Below, one piece after another: positions 34,924 through 44,114 of a stretch of 57,712 nucleotides of DNA (its first letter is position 1; each line of letters opens with the position of its first letter). The translations under genes and the position numbers were made by a program. Below the pieces are notes generated by a model. It did no database searches, was not told where the DNA came from, and was given only the letters and a program-made list of their open reading frames with translations. Source of the stretch: Acidobacteriota bacterium (GTDB lineage: Bacteria > Acidobacteriota > Terriglobia > Bryobacterales > Bryobacteraceae); assembly GCA_025352795.1 (NCBI GenBank), contig JANXSF010000022.1, positions 1-57,712 on the forward strand, read 5' to 3'.

Positions 34924-35526
34924 ATGCGAAAAGGATTTACGAGAAAACCGAAAGCGGACGAGGCCGCGACGCAAGGCAAGAACTATATAACGCCAAGCGG
35001 GCTGCAACGCCTCCAAGAGGAGCACCGGTTTCTGCTTAGCCGGGAACGCCCGGCCGTGACGGAGGTAGTGACGTGGGCTGCCAGTAACGGCGATCGAAGC
35101 GAAAACGCCGACTATCAGTACGGCAAGCGGCGACTGCGCCAGATTGATGGGCGGATTCGCTTTCTCGGGACACGAATTGAAGCTGCGGAAGTGGTGGATC
35201 CGGAAACTCCGAGAACGGGGCAAGCAGCCACGAGAGCATTCTTCGGCGCGACCGTGCGCTATGCCAATGCCTTGGGAGTGGAGCGAGTGGTGAGCATCGT
35301 GGGCACCGACGAAGTCGATCTGGACCGTAACCACATCAGTTGGGTGTCGCCTCTGGGGCGCGCGTTGCTGAAGTCGGAAGCGGGCGATAACGTTGTACTC
35401 CAAGCGCCGGGCGGTGCAGAATACCTGGACGTGCTGGAGGTTTGTTACGCGCGCATTTCTGTGGAACCGTTTCGTGAGCCACCTGGATGCGAGTCCTCGT
35501 CAAAGGAACGCCATCGCCGACGCTGA
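34924..35526 (+). CDS. greB: GreA/GreB-family transcription elongation factor, GreB-like
   Basis: The 200-residue protein has the N-terminal coiled coil with the acidic tip (ASNGDRSENADYQYGKRRL) and the C-terminal FKBP-like domain (RVVSIVGTDEVDLDRNHISWVSPLGRALL). YITPSGLQRLQEE also fits GreB. Gre factors enter the RNA polymerase secondary channel and rescue backtracked complexes by transcript cleavage. The C-terminal tail (about 25 residues, RExPPGCESSSKERHRRR) is longer than normal. It sits in an accessory block between Uma2 and TA genes. Confidence 0.85.
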   Translation: MRKGFTRKPKADEAATQGKNYITPSGLQRLQEEHRFLLSRERPAVTEVVTWAASNGDRSENADYQYGKRRLRQIDGRIRFLGTRIEAAEVVDPETPRTGQAATRAFFGATVRYANALGVERVVSIVGTDEVDLDRNHISWVSPLGRALLKSEAGDNVVLQAPGGAEYLDVLEVCYARISVEPFREPPGCESSSKERHRRR

Positions 35527-35572
35527 TCCACCCAGACGAAAGGTAACGAAGGAGCACAGGGAAATTCCAGCG

Positions 35573-35622
35573 CCGTTTTTTAAAGAATAGTTGACACGCC
35601 CTGGGAATCGGACGTTTTGGCT
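35573..35622 (+). pseudogene. Degenerate C-terminal methyltransferase fragment (50 bp repeat)
   Basis: These 50 bases match 34091-34140, the 3' end of the methyltransferase gene, at 47 positions. Read in the same frame they give PFFKE, a TAG stop, then LTRPGNRTFWLA, against PFFKEELTRPGNRTFWLA in the intact gene. Similarity decays on both sides. It is a remnant of a second copy, and brackets Uma2 and greB. Confidence 0.7.
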
Positions 35623-35716
35623 AGCCCGTGCTGAAATGTTCAGTCTGAAAATCGCTTGAGAGTTAAATGAACACTTGCACTGTGTACCTACAAATAAGGT
35701 ACACTTGAGGTGGAAA

Positions 35717-36100
35717 ATGAATGAGCTTGAGATTGACTTCGATTGGGACGAAGCGAATACCGGCCACTTAACTCGGCACAGTGTCATCCCAGAGGAGGCA
35801 GAGCAAGTCGTCCTCAATGGTCCGGTAGACCTTGGCATGGAAATCGTGGACGGGGAAGAGCGATATCTCAACCTCGGATCGACAACGCAAGGCCGTGTGC
35901 TTCTAGTTGTGACCACATGGCGCGAAGACCGGGTGCGCGTTGTGACGGCGTTCGAGCCAATCAAACGGCTCATTCAGTTTTACTATAAGGAAAGAGAGAG
36001 GGGATCCCGAAATGGCTGCGAAACTACCGCCCTTCAAAACCGAATCACAAGAAGCCGAATGGTGGGCGAAAAATCAGGAGCTTATTGCAAACCGCTTTGA
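35717..36100 (+). CDS. brnT: BrnT-family toxin (DUF497)
   Basis: The BrnT core is clear: FDWDEANTGHLTRHSVIPEEAEQV, then YLNLGSTTQGRVLLVVTTWREDRVRVVTAFE and KRLIQFYYKER. BrnT is a RelE-like ribonuclease toxin. I chose ATG 35717 (MNELEIDFDWDEA). The protein is 127 residues, about 30 longer than usual, because the frame runs 89 nt into brnA; a +2 reading at the YYK codons would meet a TAA there. The overlap may therefore be a lost stop. Confidence 0.82.
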   Translation: MNELEIDFDWDEANTGHLTRHSVIPEEAEQVVLNGPVDLGMEIVDGEERYLNLGSTTQGRVLLVVTTWREDRVRVVTAFEPIKRLIQFYYKERERGSRNGCETTALQNRITRSRMVGEKSGAYCKPL

Positions 36101-36329
36101 TCAGGCGAAAGCTGAGGGCAATCTAGGCAAGGGAACTGTCGCGCGAATTGCCCGTGAGTCGGCCAGCCGAACTGGAGCTTCGCCAACAATTACAATCAGG
36201 TTGGCAGAAAATGACATCACGCGAGCTCGTACTTTTGCTGCCGAAAAGGGTCTGCGGTACCAGACGTATCTGAAAATGCTGCTCCATCAAGCGCTGAATT
36301 CCGAAGAGAAAGCCGCAGGTCGCAGGTAG
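36012..36329 (+). CDS. brnA: BrnA-type/CopG antitoxin
   Basis: The 105-residue protein starts MAAKLPPFKTESQEAEWWAKNQ, the typical N-terminus of the BrnT-associated antitoxins. It ends in a ribbon-helix-helix-like segment (TITIRLAENDITRARTFAAEKGLRYQTYLKMLLHQAL). It should bind BrnT and repress the operon. It starts 89 nt inside the brnT frame. Confidence 0.83.
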   Translation: MAAKLPPFKTESQEAEWWAKNQELIANRFDQAKAEGNLGKGTVARIARESASRTGASPTITIRLAENDITRARTFAAEKGLRYQTYLKMLLHQALNSEEKAAGRR

Positions 36330-36433
36330 CGAATCCATTGTCAATTAATTTGCACTTCGTTGAGTTAGACGCTAAAAAGTATTTTCAAAGATCTTGGATT
36401 GAATATGTTGGTTTGAATATGGAAGGAACAACG

Positions 36434-36868
36434 ATGGAACATTACATGGCACTGTTTGAGCAGGACCCAAAGACGGGTGGTTACGTGGTCACCTTTCCTG
36501 ATTTTGGATATGGTGTTACTCAGGGAGAAACCGATTTGTAAGCGATAGAGATGGCGCAAGACCTTCTTCTATTGACCATCGACGATTTTATTCGGGAAGG
36601 CAAGCTATTGCCTGCGCCATCGCGACGTAGGGGATCCAAGTTTCGAGCCGTTCCATTACCCATTCTGCAAGCGGCCAAGGTGGATCTCTATAAAGCATTT
36701 TTGAATGCGGGAATTCGGAAAGAAGAGTTTGCCCGACGTTCCGGGCTAGCCAAATCTAATTTTGAGCGTCTGTTTTCTCTGCGTCAAAACTCTAGCTTGG
36801 ACCACATTGAAGCTGGGCTCCAAGCCTTGGGGAAACGACTTTACGTGGAAGCTCGCAATGCTGCGTGA
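36434..36868 (+). pseudogene. hicB: HicB-family antitoxin, interrupted by TAA
   Basis: Frame 36434-36538 encodes MEHYMALFEQDPKTGGYVVT and onward to GETDL, then a TAA at 36539-36541, and the same frame continues to 36868 with AIEMAQDLLLLTIDD, SRRRGSKFRAVPLP and a C-terminal HTH (AGIRKEEFARRSGLAKSNFERL). Joined, the two parts match the full HicB layout: partial RNase H fold, then DNA-binding domain. AAGGAA precedes ATG 36434. No hicA is adjacent. The downstream part has its own ATG at 36551 and could still yield the C-terminal domain. Confidence 0.8.
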
Positions 36869-36919
36869 GGACTAGTACTTCAAAATAGACCTATTAGTAT
36901 TTATAATACATGTCGCCTC

Positions 36920-36948
36920 TTGCATTTACTTCGCTTCTAAGTTAACAT
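36920..36948 (+). promoter_or_regulatory. Sigma70-type promoter of the ilv operon
   Basis: TTGCAT (36920-36925), 17-bp spacer, TAACAT (36943-36948). Transcription would begin near 36955, just ahead of the leader peptide. Confidence 0.55.
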
Positions 36949-36981
36949 CGAAGTGTGGAAAACACCTGCCTCCAGTCCGCT

Positions 36982-37077
36982 GTGAGCCCCTTTACCAAGG
37001 GTTTGGTGTCTCTGCCTGTATTGCCTGTAATTATTATTTCCATCGTAGGGGTCACCGTAGTAGGCTACCCCGCCTGA
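36982..37077 (+). CDS. Ile/Val/Leu-rich attenuation leader peptide of the ilv operon
   Basis: The frame from GTG 36982 encodes 31 residues, of which 14 are Val, Ile or Leu. Its second half is PVIIISIVGVTVVGYPA, ending at TGA 37075-37077. Three consecutive ATT codons lie at 37030-37038. It is analogous to the ilvL/ilvB leader peptides of enterobacteria. The start is uncertain: GTG 36982 has no clear ribosome site, and GTG 37006 is 4 nt after AAGGG; either keeps the regulatory codons. The frame is open from 36946. Confidence rests on the codon run plus the downstream terminator and alternative stems. Confidence 0.6.
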   Translation: MSPFTKGLVSLPVLPVIIISIVGVTVVGYPA

Positions 37078-37143
37078 TGGGCTTACCGGTTGAAATCCGG
37101 AAAGGCCACTGGCGGGGGTTCAAAGCCCAGCCGGTGGCCTTTT
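37068..37143 (+). promoter_or_regulatory. ilv transcription attenuator
   Basis: Terminator: GGCCACTGGC (37104-37113) pairs with GCCGGTGGCC (37130-37139), one G-U, then TTTT to 37143. Competing 7-bp pairings: CCCCGCC (37068-37074) with GGCGGGG (37111-37117), and TGGGCTT (37078-37084) with AAGCCCA (37123-37129). The first antiterminator arm overlaps the last leader codons, so a ribosome at the stop would mask it and allow termination, while stalling on Ile/Val codons would free it. Confidence 0.65.
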
Positions 37144-37195
37144 CTGCTATATAGCAGCTAGAAACGTTAACTTATCGCAAGAGGTCAATGACATT

Positions 37196-38919
37196 ATGTC
37201 GAACCTGATGAGTGGATCCAAAATCCTGCTCGAATGTTTGGTGCGCGAAGGCGTCGACACCATTTATGGATACCCGGGTGGTGTCACCATCCCGTTTTAT
37301 GACGCCATGTATGATCATCCGATTCGGCACGTACTTGTACGTCACGAACAGAATGCTGCTTTCGCCGCTCAAGGCTACGTACGGGCCACCGGCAAAACTG
37401 GTGTCTGCTGTGCGACGTCGGGTCCTGGTGCCACGAATCTGACCACTGGTCTGGTGGATGCGCTGCTTGATTCCATTCCGATTGTCGCCCTTACCGGCCA
37501 GGTCACCAGCACGTTGATTGGCACCGATGCTTTTCAGGAAGCCGATACTTTCGGCATCACCCGCTCGGCTACCAAACACAACTTCCTGATCAAGAACATT
37601 GCGGATTTGCCGCAGGCCATTCATGAAGCGTTCTACATTGCTTCCTCTGGTCGTCCTGGTCCAGTGCTGGTAGATATCACGAAAGATGTGTTTCAGGGGA
37701 ACATGCAGTACAACCCTGTAACATCGATCCACCTGCCTGGTTACAAGGTTTATACCGAAGGGCACACTGGCCAAATCCGTCGTGCCGCGCAGATGATGCT
37801 GGAAGCCGAACGGCCCATGGTTTATGCCGGCGGCGGCGTGATCCATTCCGAAGCCAGTGCCGAACTTCGTGAGCTTGTGGAGCTTGTGGATTCCCCAACC
37901 GTCTGCACGCTGATGGGGCTGGGCGCTTTGCCTGGCAATCATCCTAATTACATTTCCATGCCCGGGATGCACGGCTCCTACGCCGCCAACATGGGCATGT
38001 ACAATACCGATCTGATCATTGCCTTGGGCGTCCGTTTTGATGATCGCGTTACAGGCCGCTTGAAGGCATTCGCCCCGCATGCCAAGGTTATCCACGTGGA
38101 CATTGACCCTTCGGAGATCAGCAAGAATCGTAATGCTGACCTGCCCATTGTCGGTGACGTGAAGCGTGTTCTGCAAAAGCTGAATGCTGTGTTGCGCGAA
38201 ATGAATCCGTCAGCAATGGATCGTCCTGGTCTGCGTGCCTGGTGGAAACAGGTTCGCGATTGGAAAGCCGAGCATCCGCTGGAACCAAGCTTTTCTACAA
38301 CGGAAATTAAACCGCAGCATTTGATGGCGGAAATTGAACGTATCTCAAAGGGCGAAGCCATTGTTGCTACCGACGTGGGCCAACATCAAATGTGGGCCGC
38401 GCAGCACATCAGCTTCAACAAGCCCAGATTGTGGCTGACCTCCGGTGGCCTGGGCTCCATGGGCTTTGGTTTGCCCGCATCTGTTGGCGCGCAGATGGCC
38501 TGCCCGAATCAACTGGTGTTCTGCATTGTTGGCGATGGCGGGTTCCAAATGTCGTTACCGGAACTGGCCACCATCGTAAACCATGGCCTGCCCATCAAGA
38601 TCATCTGCATGAACAATGGATATCTGGGAATGGTTCGCCAGTGGCAGCAACTGTTCTATAACAACCGTCTGAGCCAAGTGACTCTCGATGGCTTCCCTGA
38701 TCCAGTGCATCTTGCCGCAGCTTATGGGTTCAAGGGGTCTACTGTATCGCATCCGTCGCAATTGCGTGCGGCACTGGAAATGGCCGTAGCTGAACCGGGT
38801 CCTTACCTGTTAAACGTCAAGGTATCACCGGAAGAAAACGTGTACCCCATGGTTCCAGCGGGTGGCGCGATTAATGAAATGGTGCTGGGTCCGCCCTCGC
38901 CAGTGGAGGTTCCGCGCTA

Positions 38920-38920
<1 letters not shown>
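37196..38920 (+). CDS. ilvB: Acetolactate synthase large subunit
   Basis: The 574-residue ThDP enzyme has the catalytic Glu region ERVDTIYGYPGGV and VRHEQNAAFAAQGYVRATG, the acetolactate synthase GFQEADTFGITRSATKHN-type loop, and the ThDP/Mg motif GDGGFQMSLPELATIVNHGLPIKIICMNN. It condenses two pyruvates, or pyruvate and 2-oxobutyrate, in valine/leucine and isoleucine synthesis. Start ATG 37196 has GAGGT at 37181-37185. It heads an operon with ilvN, ilvC and cimA; TAATG joins it to ilvN. Confidence 0.98.
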
Positions 38921-40520
<1,600 letters not shown>

Positions 40521-40532
40521 TTTGTTGTAGTA

Positions 40533-40613
40533 AACCGCTCCCTCGCGGTCACGGCTCGGTTAGTGGATTCAGAATCTGTAACTCTACCGAGCCGCGCGCG
40601 CAAGCAAGCGGTT
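40533..40613. repeat. Palindromic repeat element between ilvC and cimA
   Basis: The left arm (40533-40560) starts AACCGCTCCCTCGCGGTCAC and its right arm (40586-40613) is an imperfect inverted copy, ending AGCGGTT. A related element is at 48499-48571. A transcript would fold into a long hairpin, which could lie in the ilvC-cimA mRNA. Confidence 0.7.
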
Positions 40614-40658
40614 CTTGATAGCTTGATCAAATTTCAGAATAAGGAGGCAATAAATCAG

Positions 40659-42257
40659 ATGCGTATATTTACTTTCGATACGACGCTTCGCGACGGTACA
40701 CAAGGCGAAGCAGTTTCTTTCTCAGTGGAGGACAAGCTGATTATTGCCCAAAAACTGGATGACATCGGGATCGATTATATCGAGGGCGGCTGGCCTGGGT
40801 CGAATCCTAAAGACAAAGAATTTTTCGCTCGTGCCAAGAGCGAACTGAAGTTGAAGAACGCTAAGTTGACGGCCTTTGGGTCCACACATTTTGCGCGCAA
40901 CACTGTGGAAACCGATACGAATACGCAGGAACTGGCTCATGCCGGAACCCCCGTGATTTCCATCTTCGGCAAGACTTGGGATTTCCACGTGACCCGCGCC
41001 CTGGGCATCACTTTGGAAGAGAATCTGAAGATCATCGGCAACACCGTCGGCTACTTGAAAGCGCAAGGCAAAGAACTGGTTTACGATGCCGAGCATTTTT
41101 TCGATGGCTACATCAACAACCAAGATTACGCCTTAAGAACACTCGAAGCGGCGAAGTTGGCTGGTGCCGATGTGCTATGCCTGTGCGATACCAACGGTGG
41201 AACGCTGCCGTACCGTTTGCGCGAAATCGTTAGGGAGATCCGCAAGCGTTTCGATGGTGTGATCGGCATTCATTCGCATAACGATTCCGATGTGGCTGTG
41301 GCCAACGCCCTTGCCGCAGTGGAAGAAGGCGCAACGCACGTGCAAGGCTGTGTCAACGGTTATGGTGAACGTTGCGGCAATGCCAACATCATCTCCATCA
41401 TCGCCAATCTGGAAATCAAGATGGGCCATACGACCATTGGACCCGATGGCTTAAAGCAGTTGACGGCACTATCGAAATTCATTGCCGAGCGGGCGAATTT
41501 GCCTGTGCTGCGTGGCCAGCCGTACGTCGGCAAAAGTGCCTTCGCCCACAAGGGTGGAGTGCACGTTGCCGCCATCATGAAGGACCCGGCCACCTACGAA
41601 CACACGCCTCCGGAAAAAGTCGGCAACAAGCAACGCGTTTTGGTGAGCGATTTGAGCGGTAGGGCAAATATCACCTACGAACTGCAGCGTCGCGGTTTGG
41701 ATAAGAAGTTGAACGACGAATCGACACGTCAGTTGCTGGCGCGCATCAAGGATTTGGAGCACGCTGGCTACGAACTGGAATCGGCGGAAGGCAATTTCGA
41801 GCTGCTGATTCTGGAAGCGCTGCATCCCAAGCAGGAGTTCTTCGAGCTGATCGGCTTCAACGTGAGCACCATGAAATCCGGTGAGTCCGATTCATCCACA
41901 ACTGCTATTGTTCACCTGCGCACAAAAGACGGCGAGCATAAGGAAGTTGCCATGGGGCACGGTCCTTTTGATGCTCTGGCGAAGTGCTTACGCACCAGCC
42001 TGAGTCACGCCTATCCGGTGATCAACGAAGTGCGCCTGGTTGACTATAAAGTGCGTGTGCTGAACTCGGCAGATGTCGGGACAGCAGCTAAGGTTCGGGT
42101 GCACGTGGAATGGACCGACGGCAAGGAATCCTGGTCAACGGTGGGTGTTTCGGACAACATCATTGAGGCCAGTTGGGATGCACTAGTGACAGCGATCAAG
42201 CTGGAGTTAATGTGGGCCAGTGAGAAGTTCGCCGAGGATAACGCCTGGGCTGTGTAG
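40659..42257 (+). CDS. cimA: (R)-citramalate synthase
   Basis: The 532-residue protein is an isopropylmalate synthase homologue: FDTTLRDGTQGEAVSFSVEDKL at the start, HSHNDSDVAVANALAAVEEGATHVQGCVNGYGERCGNAN in the middle (metal histidines and catalytic Glu), and a C-terminal regulatory domain (about 400-530). The GYGERCGNAN and IEGGWPGSNPKD signatures mark the CimA-type branch. It condenses acetyl-CoA and pyruvate to citramalate, a threonine-independent route to 2-oxobutyrate and isoleucine. ATG 40659 follows AAGGAGG (40641-40647). Isoleucine synthesis fits the ilv context. Confidence 0.94.
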   Translation: MRIFTFDTTLRDGTQGEAVSFSVEDKLIIAQKLDDIGIDYIEGGWPGSNPKDKEFFARAKSELKLKNAKLTAFGSTHFARNTVETDTNTQELAHAGTPVISIFGKTWDFHVTRALGITLEENLKIIGNTVGYLKAQGKELVYDAEHFFDGYINNQDYALRTLEAAKLAGADVLCLCDTNGGTLPYRLREIVREIRKRFDGVIGIHSHNDSDVAVANALAAVEEGATHVQGCVNGYGERCGNANIISIIANLEIKMGHTTIGPDGLKQLTALSKFIAERANLPVLRGQPYVGKSAFAHKGGVHVAAIMKDPATYEHTPPEKVGNKQRVLVSDLSGRANITYELQRRGLDKKLNDESTRQLLARIKDLEHAGYELESAEGNFELLILEALHPKQEFFELIGFNVSTMKSGESDSSTTAIVHLRTKDGEHKEVAMGHGPFDALAKCLRTSLSHAYPVINEVRLVDYKVRVLNSADVGTAAKVRVHVEWTDGKESWSTVGVSDNIIEASWDALVTAIKLELMWASEKFAEDNAWAV

Positions 42258-42517
42258 GCTTTTCTGGGGGATTTTCTTTGAATGAATCTTCTCCAGTAAC
42301 ATTATCTGACGCCCTCCTTAGGCTAATGGGAAGACAGTTAAGTTCGACGCCCCGCGGCTGAATGCATTCACTCCACCGACCGTTTGCGTGAAAAAGACTA
42401 CAGTGGACCCGAGGCCCTGTCCTGTTCGCTCGATGAAGGAACGATTTGGGTGATTTGAAGCGATCTCAAATTGGGACTGAGACGAACCACAACGGTGGCC
42501 TATGATTGATTTGATAC

Positions 42518-42754
42518 ATGCGCGGCAAGACTTCAATAACTTTACCGGCTGAACTTCTCGAGGCAATCGACAAGATAGCGGAAAATCGGTCCGTATTTCT
42601 TGAGCGGGCTGCGATTGTCTATCTCACTGCCTTGGATCGTAGACGTCGCGAAGAGCGGGACCTGGAAATTATCAATCGCAATTCGAAGCGATTGAACAAG
42701 GAAACAAAAGATGTCTTGGGGTACCAACGATGGCCACTGGGCGTGGGCAATTAG
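42518..42754 (+). CDS. Ribbon-helix-helix antitoxin-like protein
   Basis: The 78-residue protein starts MRGKTSITLPAELLEAIDKIAENRSVFLERAAIVYL, a ribbon-helix-helix with the beta strand and helix pair of CopG/ParD-type antitoxins. A charged coiled segment follows. No toxin gene is adjacent on this strand. Its last 4 nt overlap the convergent gene. Confidence 0.7.
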   Translation: MRGKTSITLPAELLEAIDKIAENRSVFLERAAIVYLTALDRRRREERDLEIINRNSKRLNKETKDVLGYQRWPLGVGN

Positions 42755-43014
42755 AAAATTGCTGGTAGGTCACTTAGATAACTCTGATCAATCTCGCTGA
42801 GCATCTGATCTATATCTGTTGTCGGAAAATTGTATTTCGCGGCGCGATCAATAACATTTAATTTGGTTTCCCGATCAATCATGGATACTTCAGAACATGA
42901 CAGATGAAGTGTTTGCCGCGCCCACTCCTTGTCCGAAATTCCATTGCGACTAGCCAAGACTCGGATGTCGGCCATTTCTTGATCCGTAAGTAGAATTTCA
43001 AGACGCTTGCGCAT
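42751..43014 (-). CDS. Antitoxin-like ribbon-helix-helix protein (orphan)
   Basis: The 87-residue protein begins MRKRLEILLTDQEMADIRVLASRNGISDKEWARQTL, a typical RHH DNA-binding start. It ends with DRAAKYNFPTTDIDQMLSEID, a tail I associate with VapB-like antitoxins whose next gene is a PIN toxin. Here the downstream side is occupied by the convergent gene and no toxin is present, so it is probably an orphan. Confidence 0.7.
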   Translation of the reverse strand: MRKRLEILLTDQEMADIRVLASRNGISDKEWARQTLHLSCSEVSMIDRETKLNVIDRAAKYNFPTTDIDQMLSEIDQSYLSDLPAIF

Positions 43015-43380
43015 CAGTCAACTTTACCATGCTGCTTGCAGAAGGCCATTCCGCCCTTCACGATTCATCGTTCGTCCGCATCACAACCAAGCTGACGCGG
43101 CTCCAGACTATTGTCGCCCCCAATGTCCGTTCGGCGCAATGGTATCCTTCAGATCTTCCGCTGCTTTCGATGGTCGAACGCGTGATGCCCATGTTCCCAA
43201 AGTGAGTATTTCCGCAAGCGAAGCCCTCATCGTTGAGCCTTCTTGTTCAATGGCGGTGTTTGGACAGTCACGCGTTATCTCAGGTAGGCTTGACTTGCCT
43301 TAAGCAACTTAGGTCGAGCTCTTTCGTCAAATCTTAGATCCCTCGGTGCGTTACACGAGAAGTTGCCGCTCGCGATGCAA
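43015..43380. other. Gap without a supported gene
   Basis: About 370 bases between an orphan antitoxin-like gene and a pseudogene. Short frames exist (for example 43029-43205 on the plus strand, 58 codons) but show no recognisable motif or ribosome site. It may be remains of decayed genes. Confidence 0.45.
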
Positions 43381-43971
43381 TCATTCCCTCCGAGGCTGTG
43401 CCTTATTGCGCAAAAGTAACTGCGGTTTGCCTCCATCAACGATTTCAAATTTTACTATCTGGAATCGGGAGGGACAGCAGTTAGGATCATCAGCAGCAAA
43501 CCTGACAAAGCGTACCGAAATTGTAACATCACTGGCGTCCCATTGTGCGATGCTTGAATCCGCGCGCGAGTCCATTAATACGGGAGAAAGTGTGCCGAGG
43601 AATTGATCATCCCATAGTACGATGACTTGGTATCCCATCGCCCTGCATTGGTAAGTGATAGCTGACGTGGCCGTAACCAAACGCATTCGACCAATGGTCT
43701 CGCTTTCAAAAATCTTCCAGCCTCTCGCCGCAATTAAACTCTCCCCACGAGTCACGGGCCTCTTTACGAAGCTGTTGCACTTGACGTCGTGTTCATAGCT
43801 TTTATCAGGATAAGGTAGGCTAGAAAGTGCTCGATTTCAGTCGTATACGGGTCGGTCAAGCCATGATTTAGATGGCTGTTGGCCAAGCGCTGAAAAACTG
43901 AGAGCCATCACAAGAAGGCTTGAAGAGATCACTCCATTAATTCTTGAGCCGGTTTGTTCAATACAGTTCAT
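43381..43971 (-). pseudogene. LppP/LprE-like secreted protein, broken by an in-frame TGA
   Basis: ATG 43971, with AAGGAA 6 nt upstream, starts a signal peptide (VISSSLLVMALSFSALG) and continues 44 codons to ...SWLDRPVYD. A TGA follows at 43839-43837 (codon 45). The same frame then runs on without a stop to 43381, with NRALSSLPYP, GESLIAARGWKIF, GTLSPVLMDSRAD and FVRFAADDPNCCPSR, the last typical of LppP/LprE-like lipoproteins. The family usually has Trp-Asn after the WLDRP stretch, so a TGG to TGA change is likely. The joined product would be 196 residues. Confidence 0.75.
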
Positions 43972-44045
43972 CGGATTTCCTTCCCGAATATTAGCAGATC
44001 GTTTGTCACAATGGTCACGAGAGGTTGATACCCCTCATCTTCCAT

Positions 44046-44075
44046 TTGACACAAAACAAACAAATTAGTTAAACT
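44046..44075 (+). promoter_or_regulatory. Sigma70-type promoter of rplM-rpsI
   Basis: A consensus TTGACA (44046-44051), an 18-bp spacer and TAAACT (44070-44075). The start codon of rplM follows 39 nt later. Confidence 0.75.
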
Positions 44076-44114
44076 AGAAACGTCTGAAAGTCTCGCACGG
44101 AGATAAGTCTGTCT

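Noticed and set aside
36955-37143. T-box or cobalamin-type riboswitch upstream of ilvB
   Set aside because: No T-box signature sequence or known aptamer core is seen; the Ile/Val-coding leader explains the terminator better.
37172-38176. 334-codon antisense frame over ilvB
   Set aside because: Antisense to ilvB, which has intact catalytic motifs; the frame arises from codon composition.
42258-42320. Terminator after cimA
   Set aside because: A weak CTGG/CCAG fold with large internal loops; not convincing.
43837-43839. Selenocysteine or programmed readthrough at the TGA
   Set aside because: Family members have Trp here and no SECIS-like hairpin is evident just downstream; a nonsense mutation is simpler.
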